A DNA stretch of 64,000 bases, from assembly GCA_949299135.1 (NCBI GenBank), contig CASFZG010000007.1:1-64000 (forward strand), in the 5' to 3' direction. Shown piece after piece: positions 41,720 through 50,307 of this stretch (its first letter is position 1; the number at the start of each line of letters is the position of its first letter). The position numbers were made by a program, and so were the translations under genes. The notes beneath the pieces are model-generated. The model ran no database searches. It was given only the letters and a program-made list of their open reading frames with translations, and was not told where the DNA came from. This DNA is from an uncultured Phascolarctobacterium sp. (GTDB lineage: Bacteria > Bacillota > Negativicutes > Acidaminococcales > Acidaminococcaceae).

Positions 41720-42649
41720 CTATGATTTTTTGCGGTCCATGAGGACTGCAAGCAGAATAACAATACCTTTGACAACTTGCTGGTAGAAACTGGATACGTT
41801 AAGAATGTTCAGGCCGTTGTTCAGCGTACCGATAATCAGTACGCCGATGAGCGTGCCCAAAATGCGGCCTTTACCGCCGGAAAGGCTGGTGCCGCCGAGA
41901 ACTACCGCCGCAATGGCGTCAAGCTCGTAGCCGGTGCCTGCGGTAGGCTGTGCGGAGTTAAGGCGCGAGGTTAAAATGGAGCCTGCCAGCGCGCAGAACA
42001 AACCGGTGATGGCGTAGGCAAAAATTTTAATGCGTTCAATTTTAATGCCGGCGATGAAGGATACCTTTTCGTTGCCGCCGACGGCGTAGGTTTTACGCCC
42101 AAGAGGCGTTTTGTTAAGGATGAACCAGCATACTGCAAACGCCAGCAGCATTACAACTGCCGGTACAGGAATACCAGCAAAATATCCCTGGCCGAACATA
42201 TGGAACAGCGGGTCGTCGGTAAGGCTGCTGATAGGATTGCCGTCGGTGTAAACCAGCGTTAAACCGCGGAAAATGGTCATCGTTGCCAGAGTGGCGATGA
42301 ACGGTGCAACCCTGCCGTAAGAAATTACCACGCCGTTGATGGTGCCAAGAATCAGGCCGATAATGGCGGAAACGAGGATGCCCAGAATCGGGTCCATGCC
42401 GCCTTTAATGAAGCTGGCCATAACCGCGCTGGAAAGCGCCAGCGTGCTGCCGACTGAAAGGTCGATGCCGCCGGTGAGGATGACGAAGGTCATACCGAAG
42501 GAAATCAGCGCGTTAATGGAAACCTGGCGCAGCAGGTTTTTTAAGTTGGACGGGTCGATAAAGCTGCTGTTTAAAGCAGAGATAACGACAAAAAGTACGA
42601 TTAACCCGATTAACGGGCCCATTTTTCTAACTAAGGCAGAAACGTTCAT
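41720..42649 (-). CDS. rbsC: Ribose ABC transporter permease
   Basis: This 309-residue permease has about eight to ten membrane helices and the family motifs LTGGIDLSVGSTLALS and AVVLGGTSLSGGKGRILGTLIG. It forms the membrane channel for ribose with the RbsA ATPase. The start is 3 bp after the rbsA stop in the transcribed direction. Confidence 0.93.
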   Translation of the reverse strand: MNVSALVRKMGPLIGLIVLFVVISALNSSFIDPSNLKNLLRQVSINALISFGMTFVILTGGIDLSVGSTLALSSAVMASFIKGGMDPILGILVSAIIGLILGTINGVVISYGRVAPFIATLATMTIFRGLTLVYTDGNPISSLTDDPLFHMFGQGYFAGIPVPAVVMLLAFAVCWFILNKTPLGRKTYAVGGNEKVSFIAGIKIERIKIFAYAITGLFCALAGSILTSRLNSAQPTAGTGYELDAIAAVVLGGTSLSGGKGRILGTLIGVLIIGTLNNGLNILNVSSFYQQVVKGIVILLAVLMDRKKS

Positions 42650-42652
42650 CTG

Positions 42653-44134
42653 TTATATTCCTCCTGTTGCAAGGGTGATGATATTTTCCTGGGTGGCTTC
42701 TTCGTGCGGGATTTCCCCGGCGATTTTGCCTTCATGCACAACCAGTACGCGGTCGCTCATGCCGATAACTTCCGGCAAATCGGAGCTTACCATGATGATG
42801 GAAACGCCCTGCGCCGTCAGCTCGTTCATCAAATCGTAAATATCGCGCTTGGCGCCGACGTCGATACCGCGTGTAGGCTCGTCCATGATGATTATGGACG
42901 GGTGCATGCCAATCCATTTGGCGATAACGACCTTCTGCTGGTTGCCGCCGCTGAGCGCGCCCGCAGGCAGCTGGATGCTGGCAGTTTTAACGCCGAGCTT
43001 GTGCGACAGGTCATTGGAAAAATCATACTCTTTTTTATCGTTGATAACTGCTTTGGTAGCGAAAGTATCGACGCTGGGCAGGGCAATGTTTTTCAGAATG
43101 GAAAAATCCAGAATCAGCCCTTCTGTTTTGCGGTTTTCGGTAATAAAACCGATGCCTGCCTTGATGGCGTCCTCCGGCTTTTTGATGGTGACTTTTTCGC
43201 CGTGCAAGTAAATCTCGCCCTGCTGGCAGCCGTCAATGCCGAACAGCGCGCGCATAATTTCTGTGCGCCCTGCGCCCATCAGTCCGGCAACGCCCAAAAT
43301 TTCGCCCTTGCGCAGGTTGAAGGATACATGGTCGAACACGCCCGGCTGGCACATGTTTTTAACTTCCAGCACAACCTCGCCCGGCGTTGTTGTGCGCCCG
43401 GGGTAGTATTCGGTAATCGCGCGGCCTACCATGTCCTGTACAACGGCTTCCATTGTGGTGCTGCGCGTCGGGCGGCAGCTGATGGAGTGCCCGTCGCGCA
43501 TTACGGTGATGGTGTCGCAGTGCGTAAATACTTCCTCCATGCGGTGGGAGATATAAACAATCGCCACGCCCTTGTCCTTTAAGGCGTGCATAACTTCAAA
43601 CAGTTTGGCTGTTTCGCGTTCGGTCAGCGCCGCGGTCGGTTCGTCCATAATTACGACCTTGGCATCCAGCATCAGGTTGCGGATAATTTCCGTCATCTGC
43701 TGCTGGCCAACGCTGCATTCGCCCGCTTCTGCGTCCAGCGGCAGCTCAATGCCGATCTGGGCGCATTTTTCTTCGGCCAGCTTACGCATTTTTTTGGTGT
43801 CCAGCATACCGAAGGAGTTGGTAATCTGCTTCATTAAAAACAGGTTTTCCAGAATTGAAAGGTTGGGCCAGATATTCAGTTCCTGATGGATAAAGGCGAT
43901 GCCGTGGTTTTCGGCGTCGCGTGCGTTTTTAAAATGTACTTCCTGCCCATCAACGGTGATTTTGCCGGCATCGGCTTTGTGTATGCCGGTAAGAATGTTC
44001 ATCAGCGTTGATTTGCCGGCGCCGTTTTCGCCCATCAGCGCGTGGATTTCACCGGAATGCAGCGTGAAATCAACCCCGCGCAGGACCTGATTGGTGCCGA
44101 AGGCTTTTGAAATACCTTGCATGGCAATTTCCAT
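42653..44134 (-). CDS. rbsA: Ribose ABC transporter ATPase (double cassette)
   Basis: This 493-residue protein has two fused ABC domains. The first has a normal Walker A (GENGAGKST) and signature SVGQQQMTEI; the second has the degenerate nucleotide site usual in this family (GLMGAGRTE) with LSGGNQQKVVIAKW and IIIMDEPTRGIDVG. ATP use drives ribose import through RbsC. Length and domain order are standard. Confidence 0.94.
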   Translation of the reverse strand: MEIAMQGISKAFGTNQVLRGVDFTLHSGEIHALMGENGAGKSTLMNILTGIHKADAGKITVDGQEVHFKNARDAENHGIAFIHQELNIWPNLSILENLFLMKQITNSFGMLDTKKMRKLAEEKCAQIGIELPLDAEAGECSVGQQQMTEIIRNLMLDAKVVIMDEPTAALTERETAKLFEVMHALKDKGVAIVYISHRMEEVFTHCDTITVMRDGHSISCRPTRSTTMEAVVQDMVGRAITEYYPGRTTTPGEVVLEVKNMCQPGVFDHVSFNLRKGEILGVAGLMGAGRTEIMRALFGIDGCQQGEIYLHGEKVTIKKPEDAIKAGIGFITENRKTEGLILDFSILKNIALPSVDTFATKAVINDKKEYDFSNDLSHKLGVKTASIQLPAGALSGGNQQKVVIAKWIGMHPSIIIMDEPTRGIDVGAKRDIYDLMNELTAQGVSIIMVSSDLPEVIGMSDRVLVVHEGKIAGEIPHEEATQENIITLATGGI

Positions 44135-44153
44135 AGCTGACTTGCTCCTTTTA

Positions 44154-44549
44154 TCAGAATATTACGCCGGAATGTAAAATAACGTTGGCAAACGGCGTAG
44201 TTTCGCCGGTGCGGATAACTGCTTTGGCAGTTCTGGTAGCCTGTTTGAAATGCTCATGGTCGGTAACAATCCATTCCTTGTCGCCGAACAGTCTGTGCAT
44301 TTCCTGCCAGCAGGCTTCGTTTTTGCTCTGCATTTCGGCAGCAACGTGGATTTTTTCGATTTCCATATATTTAACCAGTTCTTCCACAACTTCCAAAAAG
44401 CGGGGAGTGCCCAGTTTTAAAGCAAGGTCAATCTTTTTTACGCCAGCGGGCACCGGCAGGCCGCAGTCGCCGATAACAATGGTATCGGTATGGCCCATAT
44501 CAGCCAGTACTTTGGCAATTTCGCTGTTTAAAATTCCTATTTTCTGCAT
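44154..44549 (-). CDS. rbsD: D-ribose pyranase
   Basis: RbsD (131 residues) interconverts ribose pyranose and furanose so that RbsK can phosphorylate it. The N-terminal ILNSEIAKVLADMGHTDTIVIGDCGLPVP contains the conserved His20, and the C-terminal GETTPFANVILHSGV is also typical. It overlaps the end of rbsK by 13 bp, so the two are translated together. Confidence 0.93.
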   Translation of the reverse strand: MQKIGILNSEIAKVLADMGHTDTIVIGDCGLPVPAGVKKIDLALKLGTPRFLEVVEELVKYMEIEKIHVAAEMQSKNEACWQEMHRLFGDKEWIVTDHEHFKQATRTAKAVIRTGETTPFANVILHSGVIF

Positions 44550-45439
44550 TCGGACAACATCCCTTCCACTTCATCTAAATAAGGCATTCCGCCCTGTGCG
44601 CCAATTTTTTGTACGGATAAGGCGGCTGCCGCATTGGCAAAAGTAATGCTTTCGGACATGGTTTTGCCGCAAGCGCGTGCAACGGCGAAAGCACTGTTGA
44701 AAGTGTCGCCTGCGCCGGTGGTGTCAACTGCTTCAACCTTAAAGGCAGGCACGGTGTTGATAACGCCGTTTTCCGCGTAAGCGACGCCCTTGCTGCCAAG
44801 GGTCATCAGCAGGCGGCCTTCGTTTTCCAGCAAAATCTGTTCGGTGGTTTTGCCGGGGAACAGTGCCTGTGCTTCGTGTTCGTTGGGCGTTACAAAAGCT
44901 GCGTCCTGTGCCCAGTCTCTTGCGCCTTCCAGCACCGGTGCCGGGTTCAGCAGGGCTTTAACGCCTGCTTCCCTGCATTTTTTCAGCGCATACGCGATTG
45001 TTTCAGCCGGTATTTCATGCTGCAGCATAACCATATCGCATTTGGCAATCTGCGGCCACGCTTCGTCGATAAGCGCCGGCGTTACCAGATCGTTGGCGCC
45101 TTTGATGACGATAATGCTGTTATCGCCTTCGGCCAGTGTAATATGCGCCGTGCCGGTGGTTACGCCTTCAACGGTTTTAACGTAATCACTGTTGACGCCG
45201 TTGGCTTCAAAATTTTTCAGTACGGAACGGCCGTAATCGTCGTCGCCGACGCAGCCTACCATATATACTTTTGCGCCCAAGCGTGCAGCGGCTACGGCCT
45301 GATTGGCGCCCTTGCCGCCCTGCGCGATAATCAGGCGGCTGCCTAAAATGGTTTCGCCTGCCAGCGGGCGTTTCGGCGCTTCGACAACAACGTCGATATT
45401 GCAGCTGCCGATAACGGCAATGCTAATCTGGTTCATCAT
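44537..45439 (-). CDS. rbsK: Ribokinase
   Basis: This 300-residue PfkB-family sugar kinase converts ribose to ribose-5-phosphate. The N-terminal GSCNIDVVVEAPKRPLAGETI, QGGKGANQAVAAARLG and the C-terminal catalytic VDTTGAGDTFNSAFA (Asp base in GAGD) are complete. It is the first gene of the leftward rbs operon. AGGAG lies 11 bp upstream of the start at 45439. Confidence 0.94.
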   Translation of the reverse strand: MMNQISIAVIGSCNIDVVVEAPKRPLAGETILGSRLIIAQGGKGANQAVAAARLGAKVYMVGCVGDDDYGRSVLKNFEANGVNSDYVKTVEGVTTGTAHITLAEGDNSIIVIKGANDLVTPALIDEAWPQIAKCDMVMLQHEIPAETIAYALKKCREAGVKALLNPAPVLEGARDWAQDAAFVTPNEHEAQALFPGKTTEQILLENEGRLLMTLGSKGVAYAENGVINTVPAFKVEAVDTTGAGDTFNSAFAVARACGKTMSESITFANAAAALSVQKIGAQGGMPYLDEVEGMLSECRK

Positions 45440-45767
45440 GCTTCATGCTCCTTTAACCGGTAAAATGTTAAATTTACATATAGAAAAATGTACAATATTA
45501 ATATATTGGCTGTTTTGTTTGAAAATCCTGCCCTGAAGCAGGCCGTTGTGTAAATTTTACAACAAAAAACGCACAGCGCAACAAAAAAATTTTACAACAA
45601 AAACCCCTGTTTTTGCAAGTAAAACCGTTAACATTACTATAATTTTTTATGTGGCAAAAGCGTGAACAGTATGGACAAAAACGGCAATGTTTGTTAGTAT
45701 AAAAAAGTATGGACAAGTAATGTTTGCAAAGCTGTTTAAAACGGCATAAAAAAGGAGAGAATATAAA
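45440..45767. promoter_or_regulatory. Divergent control region between rbsK and lepB
   Basis: This 328-bp AT-rich gap has no gene. It holds a near-palindrome GTTGTGTAAATTTTACAAC (45545-45563), a direct repeat AAATTTTACAACAAAA at 45552 and 45587 (35-bp period), a small hairpin CCTGC-cctgaa-GCAGG and, on the plus side, TTGCAA (45613-45618) with TATAAT (45638-45643, 19-bp spacer) as a lepB promoter candidate. A further direct repeat, GTATGGACAA, occurs at 45669 and 45707. The palindrome and repeats may bind a ribose regulator; no rbsR gene lies in the window. Confidence 0.5.
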
Positions 45768-46319
45768 ATGGCATCCAAACAGAAAACTACCTGGCAGGAC
45801 ACGGTCAGCGACTGGCTTGTTTCAATTATCGTGGCGGTGGCACTGGCGTTCTGCATCAGGACTTTTATTGTAGAGCCTTATATGGTTGAAGGTTCTTCCA
45901 TGTACCCGACGCTGGTAAACCATGAGCGCCTTCTGGTAAACAAGTTTACTTATTTTGTTAACGACCCGCAGAAGGGCGAAATTATCGTGTTCCGTTACCC
46001 CAAGGATGAAAGCCGCGACTTTATCAAGCGCGTTATCGCGACGGCCGGTGACACGGTGGAAATGCGCAACGGCAAGGTGCTGGTAAACGGTACGGAAATT
46101 GAAGAAAACTATGTCTGGAAGGAAGACCCCAAAGGGCCGAACATGTCCGATTACAGAAAATCCGTTGTGCCGGACGGGCATATTTTTGTGCTGGGCGACA
46201 ACAGAAATAACAGCGAGGACAGCCGCTTTGCCGATGTCGGCTTTGTGCCGCTGGATCTGGTAAAGGGCAAGGCCAGCCTGGCGTTCTGGCCGGTTGACAG
46301 ATGGCGCATGCTGCCCTGA
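45768..46319 (+). CDS. lepB: Signal peptidase I
   Basis: This 183-residue membrane-anchored peptidase removes signal peptides from secreted proteins. It has one N-terminal helix (about residues 15-34), then the catalytic Ser44 in GSSMYPTL and Lys87 in DFIKRVIATAGD; the C-terminal GDNRNNSEDSRF is box E. It is the short, Firmicutes-type form. The gene stands at the head of lepB-rbgA-rnhB-yraN-comM. Confidence 0.94.
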   Translation: MASKQKTTWQDTVSDWLVSIIVAVALAFCIRTFIVEPYMVEGSSMYPTLVNHERLLVNKFTYFVNDPQKGEIIVFRYPKDESRDFIKRVIATAGDTVEMRNGKVLVNGTEIEENYVWKEDPKGPNMSDYRKSVVPDGHIFVLGDNRNNSEDSRFADVGFVPLDLVKGKASLAFWPVDRWRMLP

Positions 46320-46334
46320 TGGAAGGTGTAGTCA

Positions 46335-47192
46335 ATGGATTTTAAAATACAGTGGTTTCCGGGTCACATGACCAAAGCCAAGCGCATGATGGAGCAGCAG
46401 ATTAAGCTGGTTGACGTTGTGGTGGAAATGCTGGACGCGCGTGTGCCGCGCAGCAGCACCAACCCGATGCTGATTCAGCTGCTGGGGCAGAAGCCGAAAA
46501 TTATTGCGCTGAACAAGGTTGACATGGCCGACCCAGCCAAAACGGAAGCGTGGAAAACTACCTTTAAAAATAACGGTTTGCCTGTTTGTACTGTGGACTG
46601 CAACACCGGCAAAGGCGTTAAGCAGCTTGTAAGCGAAGTGCAGAAGGCTGCGCAGCCGGTGCTGGATAAATGGCTGAAACGCGGCGTTAAAAACCGCTCT
46701 ATCCGCGTGATGATTGTCGGCATACCGAATGTCGGCAAATCGACACTGATTAACCGCCTTGTAGGCAAAAACAAGGTTATGGCTGCCGATAAGCCGGGCG
46801 TTACGCGCGGGCAGCAGTGGGTTACCATCGCCAAAGGGCTGGAGCTTTTAGACACGCCGGGTGTGCTGTGGCCGAAGTTTGACGACCCGCAGATTGGCTT
46901 AAACCTTGCGCTTACCGGCGCGATTAAGGAAGAAGTTTATGACCGCGAGCAGGCAACGGAGCTTTTGACGGAAAAATTGATTGTGGATTACCCGGAATTG
47001 TTAAAGGAAAAATACGCGATTGATTTTGAACCGGGCGCTGCCGTGCGCGAGGTTTTTGAAAAAATTGCCGTCAGCCGCGGCTGCTTAAAGGGCGGCGGGC
47101 AGCTGGATATCGACAAGGTAATTCAGCTGGTGCTGCGCGATTTCCGCAGCGGCAAGATTGGCAGAGTAACTTTAGATGAACCCGATAAATAA
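46335..47192 (+). CDS. rbgA: Ribosome assembly GTPase RbgA (YlqF)
   Basis: This 285-residue circularly permuted GTPase is needed for a late step of 50S subunit assembly. The G motifs appear in permuted order: G4 NKVD (near 55), G1 GIPNVGKST (near 130), G3 DTPG (near 174). The N-terminal WFPGHMTKAKRMM is family-specific. It is followed by a small hairpin with a T run (47198-47217) before rnhB. Confidence 0.93.
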   Translation: MDFKIQWFPGHMTKAKRMMEQQIKLVDVVVEMLDARVPRSSTNPMLIQLLGQKPKIIALNKVDMADPAKTEAWKTTFKNNGLPVCTVDCNTGKGVKQLVSEVQKAAQPVLDKWLKRGVKNRSIRVMIVGIPNVGKSTLINRLVGKNKVMAADKPGVTRGQQWVTIAKGLELLDTPGVLWPKFDDPQIGLNLALTGAIKEEVYDREQATELLTEKLIVDYPELLKEKYAIDFEPGAAVREVFEKIAVSRGCLKGGGQLDIDKVIQLVLRDFRSGKIGRVTLDEPDK

Positions 47193-47197
47193 TAAAA

Positions 47198-47217
47198 GCC
47201 GCTTTAAGCGGCTTTTT
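47198..47217 (+). terminator. Weak terminator between rbgA and rnhB
   Basis: GCCGC (47198-47202) pairs with GCGGC (47208-47212) around TTTAA, followed by five T. It is short and probably partial, because the neighbouring genes look like one operon. Confidence 0.55.
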
Positions 47218-47235
47218 GTTTGAGGAGCTGTTGAC

Positions 47236-48051
47236 GTGAAAATTGCAGAAATTAAAGAAGCACTTAATAATAACCCGAGTGACAAGCTTTTGGCAGAGCT
47301 GGCGCAAGATGAGCGCAGCGGCGTGCAGAAGCTGTTGGCGGCGTATTACAAAAAGCAGCAGGCGGAAGCGGCGGAGCGTGAGCGTTTTGCAAAAATGCTG
47401 CTGTACGAAAAGCAGTGCTATGAAAGCGGCGCGCAGTATGTTGCCGGTGTGGATGAAGCAGGGCGCGGGCCGCTCGCAGGGCCGATGGTTATCGGTGCGG
47501 TTATTTTGCCGCCGGACGTGTTTATCAAAGGCCTGAACGATTCCAAAAAGCTGACAGCCGCCAAACGCGGGCAGCTTTACGATGAAATTCTGGCAAAGGC
47601 GCTGGCAGTATCGGTAAATATCGTCAGTGTGTACAACATCGACCGCCTGAATATTTACCGTGCCACGCAGGAGGGCATGGCACAGGTGCTGGAAAATTTA
47701 AAAATCCGTCCGCAGGCGGCGTTTATTGATGCGATGCCGGTGCAGGCAGAGGGCATAAAAACGTATTCCGTCATTCACGGCGACGCATTGAGCGCTTCGA
47801 TTGCGGCGGCTTCCGTTATTGCCAAGGTAACGCGTGACCGTATGATGGACAAGCTGGCGCAGCAATACCCGCAGTACGGCTGGGAGCACAACAAAGGCTA
47901 CGGCAGCGGCGCACACATGCAGGCAATTTTGGAACATGGCGCAACCTGCTGGCACCGCCGCAGCTACGAGCCTGTTAAAAGCATGAATCTGCCGGAAGCG
48001 GAACATGTGCCCAATAAATTAATCCGCCTGCCGGAAGAAGCCAATGGCTGA
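47236..48051 (+). CDS. rnhB: Ribonuclease HII
   Basis: This 271-residue enzyme removes RNA from RNA-DNA hybrids, including single ribonucleotides. After an N-terminal helical extension of about 70 residues, common in Firmicutes, the catalytic core starts at VAGVDEAGRGPLAGPMVIGAVIL (the Asp-Glu pair), with further acidic residues in IDAMPV and the HGDALSASIAAASVIAKVTRD stretch. The start is GTG 47236, 10 bp after GAGGAG. Its end overlaps yraN by 8 bp. Confidence 0.94.
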   Translation: MKIAEIKEALNNNPSDKLLAELAQDERSGVQKLLAAYYKKQQAEAAERERFAKMLLYEKQCYESGAQYVAGVDEAGRGPLAGPMVIGAVILPPDVFIKGLNDSKKLTAAKRGQLYDEILAKALAVSVNIVSVYNIDRLNIYRATQEGMAQVLENLKIRPQAAFIDAMPVQAEGIKTYSVIHGDALSASIAAASVIAKVTRDRMMDKLAQQYPQYGWEHNKGYGSGAHMQAILEHGATCWHRRSYEPVKSMNLPEAEHVPNKLIRLPEEANG

Positions 48052-48397
48052 TAAGCGCGGCGATTTTGGACGGCGCGGTGAGGACGCAGCCTGCGCGTAT
48101 TTAGAACGGCACGGTTACAAAGTGATTGACCGCAATTACCGCTGCCGCTGGGGCGAAATTGACGTTATCGCCGTTAAGGGCGGCACGTTGGCATTTGTGG
48201 AGGTTAAAACGCGGCACAACCTGCGTTTCGGCACGCCGGGCATGGCGGTTACTTATGCCAAGCAGCAGAAGATACGCACCACGGCGCTGCACTACCTGCA
48301 GCAGCACGGGGGCTACAACAACATAAGCTTTGATGTAATAGAAATTTTAGCAGATGACGGCAAGGCAAAACTGCGCCATCTGCCAAATTGTTTTTAG
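48044..48397 (+). CDS. yraN: YraN/UPF0102 endonuclease-like protein
   Basis: This 117-residue member of the UPF0102 family has a small restriction-nuclease-like fold: GRRGEDAACAYLERHGYKVIDRNYRCRWGEIDVIA followed by LAFVEVKTR, where Glu-x-Lys marks the nuclease core. Its role is not established. Conserved context with rnhB and comM suggests a link to DNA processing. Confidence 0.88.
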   Translation: MADKRGDFGRRGEDAACAYLERHGYKVIDRNYRCRWGEIDVIAVKGGTLAFVEVKTRHNLRFGTPGMAVTYAKQQKIRTTALHYLQQHGGYNNISFDVIEILADDGKAKLRHLPNCF

Positions 48398-48406
48398 GGG
48401 GTTTTT

Positions 48407-49933
48407 ATGTACGCGAAAACGTATGGCGAAACTGTTTGTGGTATTAACGGCGAAGAAATTACTGTTGAGGTGGATATTTCCAACGGATTGCCAGGCTTTG
48501 ACATAGTCGGGCTGCCGGATACGGCGGTAAAGGAATCGCGTGAGCGTGTAAAGGCGGCGCTGAAAAATTCGGGGCTAATCTTTCCGATGACGCGCATTAC
48601 GGTAAACCTTGCACCTGCCGATTTGCGCAAGGACGGCAGCAGCCTTGATTTGCCGATTGCCGTGGGTATTTTAACGGCGGCGGGCAGCCTGATGCAGGAG
48701 GAAACAAGCGGCAAAATTTTTGTGGGCGAGCTGGCTCTTGACGGCAGCATCCGCCAGGTAACGGGCGTTTTGCCGATGATTTTATACGCCAAAGAACACG
48801 GCTGGCGCGAGATTTACATTCCGCAGGGCAATGCCAGTGAGGGTGAACTGGTAGATGGCATTGACGTTTACACGCCGCAAAATCTTGGTGAGATGGTTAG
48901 CCATTTGAAGGGGCAGGAGCGTTTGCCGAAGCTGCCCAAAACGCAGTTGAACGCAGACTGTGTTAACGCTTACGATGTTGACTTTGCCGAAGTGCGCGGC
49001 CAGCAGGTGGTTAAGCGTGCGCTGGAAATTGCGGCGGCAGGCGGGCACAACGTGTTAATGGTAGGCGCGCCCGGCAGCGGCAAAACAATGCTGGCACGCC
49101 GTTTGCCTACTATTTTGCCTCCGATGACGGAGGATGAAATTCTGGAAGTTACCAAAATTTACAGCATCGCCGGTTTGCTGAACGGCAAAAAGCAAATCGT
49201 GCTGGAGCGTCCGTTCCGCAGCCCGCACCATACCGTATCTGCCAGCGCGCTGATTGGCGGCGGCAGCATACCGCGCCCCGGCGAAGTAACACTGGCGCAC
49301 AACGGCGTACTGTTTTTGGACGAGCTGCCGGAGTTTTCGCGCGCTACGCTGGAAGTTCTGCGCCAGCCGTTAGAGGACGGCGTGGTGACAATCAGCCGCG
49401 TGCAGGCAAGCATGTCTTTTCCAGCGAATATAATCCTCATAAGCGCACAGAACCCGTGCCCCTGCGGTTGGAACGGCACACGTGATAAAGTGCATGAGTG
49501 CAGCTGCAAGCCGCATGAGATAGAACGCTACAACCGTAAAATTTCCGGCCCGCTGCTGGACCGTATCGACATTCAGGTCAGCGTGCCGCGTCTGGAATAT
49601 GACGATTTAAAAGATAAAGCCGCCGGTGAAAGTTCGGCGCAAATCCGCAGCCGCGTGGTGAAGGCACGCGATATCCAGCGTAAGCGGTTTGAAGGCAGCG
49701 GCGTACACTGCAACGCGCAGATGAACAAAAAGCAGCTTAACGAATTCTGCAAAATGCAGCCGCAGGCCGAAGCCATGCTTGGCAAATACTTTACCGCGCT
49801 TGGGCTCAGCGCCCGCACGCATGACCGCATTGTTAAAGTGGCGCGCACCATTGCCGACCTTGAAGGCAGCGCAGCTATAAAAGCGGCGCATATTGCCGAA
49901 GCCATACAACTGCGTACGAGTGTACAAAGATAA
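48407..49933 (+). CDS. comM: ComM/YifB AAA+ helicase (Mg-chelatase-like)
   Basis: This 508-residue AAA+ protein has an N-terminal lon-protease-like fold (DIVGLPDTAVKESRERVKAAL), the AAA+ core with Walker A GAPGSGKTMLARRLP and Walker B LFLDELPEF, a Cys-rich CPCGWNGTRDKVHECSC segment and a C-terminal Mg-chelatase-like domain. ComM promotes branch migration during natural transformation in other bacteria. It ends the lepB-comM gene series. Confidence 0.92.
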   Translation: MYAKTYGETVCGINGEEITVEVDISNGLPGFDIVGLPDTAVKESRERVKAALKNSGLIFPMTRITVNLAPADLRKDGSSLDLPIAVGILTAAGSLMQEETSGKIFVGELALDGSIRQVTGVLPMILYAKEHGWREIYIPQGNASEGELVDGIDVYTPQNLGEMVSHLKGQERLPKLPKTQLNADCVNAYDVDFAEVRGQQVVKRALEIAAAGGHNVLMVGAPGSGKTMLARRLPTILPPMTEDEILEVTKIYSIAGLLNGKKQIVLERPFRSPHHTVSASALIGGGSIPRPGEVTLAHNGVLFLDELPEFSRATLEVLRQPLEDGVVTISRVQASMSFPANIILISAQNPCPCGWNGTRDKVHECSCKPHEIERYNRKISGPLLDRIDIQVSVPRLEYDDLKDKAAGESSAQIRSRVVKARDIQRKRFEGSGVHCNAQMNKKQLNEFCKMQPQAEAMLGKYFTALGLSARTHDRIVKVARTIADLEGSAAIKAAHIAEAIQLRTSVQR

Positions 49934-49958
49934 TTAATATTTTTGGAAAATTGAACAC

Positions 49959-49979
49959 TTACCACTCATTTTATGGTAA
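49959..49979 (+). promoter_or_regulatory. Inverted repeat in the promoter region of the ACT-PFL genes
   Basis: TTACCA (49959-49964) and TGGTAA (49974-49979) form an inverted repeat with a 9-bp centre. It lies between a TTGAAC (49951) and a TAAAAT (49977) that are too far apart (20 bp) for a good promoter, as often seen where an activator binds. Confidence 0.35.
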
Positions 49980-50027
49980 AATATAACATATTTATAATTT
50001 TAAGGTCCCTTAAGAGGAGGAACAAAA

Positions 50028-50297
50028 ATGCGCATAGTTGTAACAATTGTAGGTAAAGACAGAGTAGGTATTATTGCACGTGCCAGCAATGTACTGGCAG
50101 AGCATAACATTAATATCCTTAATATTAACCAGAATATTATGGATGGCTTTTTTAACATGGTACTTATTGCCAATATGGAAAAAGCCGATTTGCAGCTTGA
50201 TAAATTAAAAGATGTGTTTACTGCGCTTGGCAATGAAATAGGCGTGGAAATCCGCGTGCAGAGCGAAGAAATTTTTACGGCTATGCACCGTATTTAG
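50028..50297 (+). CDS. ACT-domain protein (UPF0237)
   Basis: This 89-residue protein is a single ACT domain: [44 protein letters not shown] domains bind amino acids or other small ligands. It always pairs with the PFL/DUF711 protein that follows 10 bp later, so the two probably form one regulated unit. A strong AGGAGGA site precedes the start. Confidence 0.9.
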   Translation: MRIVVTIVGKDRVGIIARASNVLAEHNINILNINQNIMDGFFNMVLIANMEKADLQLDKLKDVFTALGNEIGVEIRVQSEEIFTAMHRI

Positions 50298-50307
50298 GAG
50301 GCCGCCT

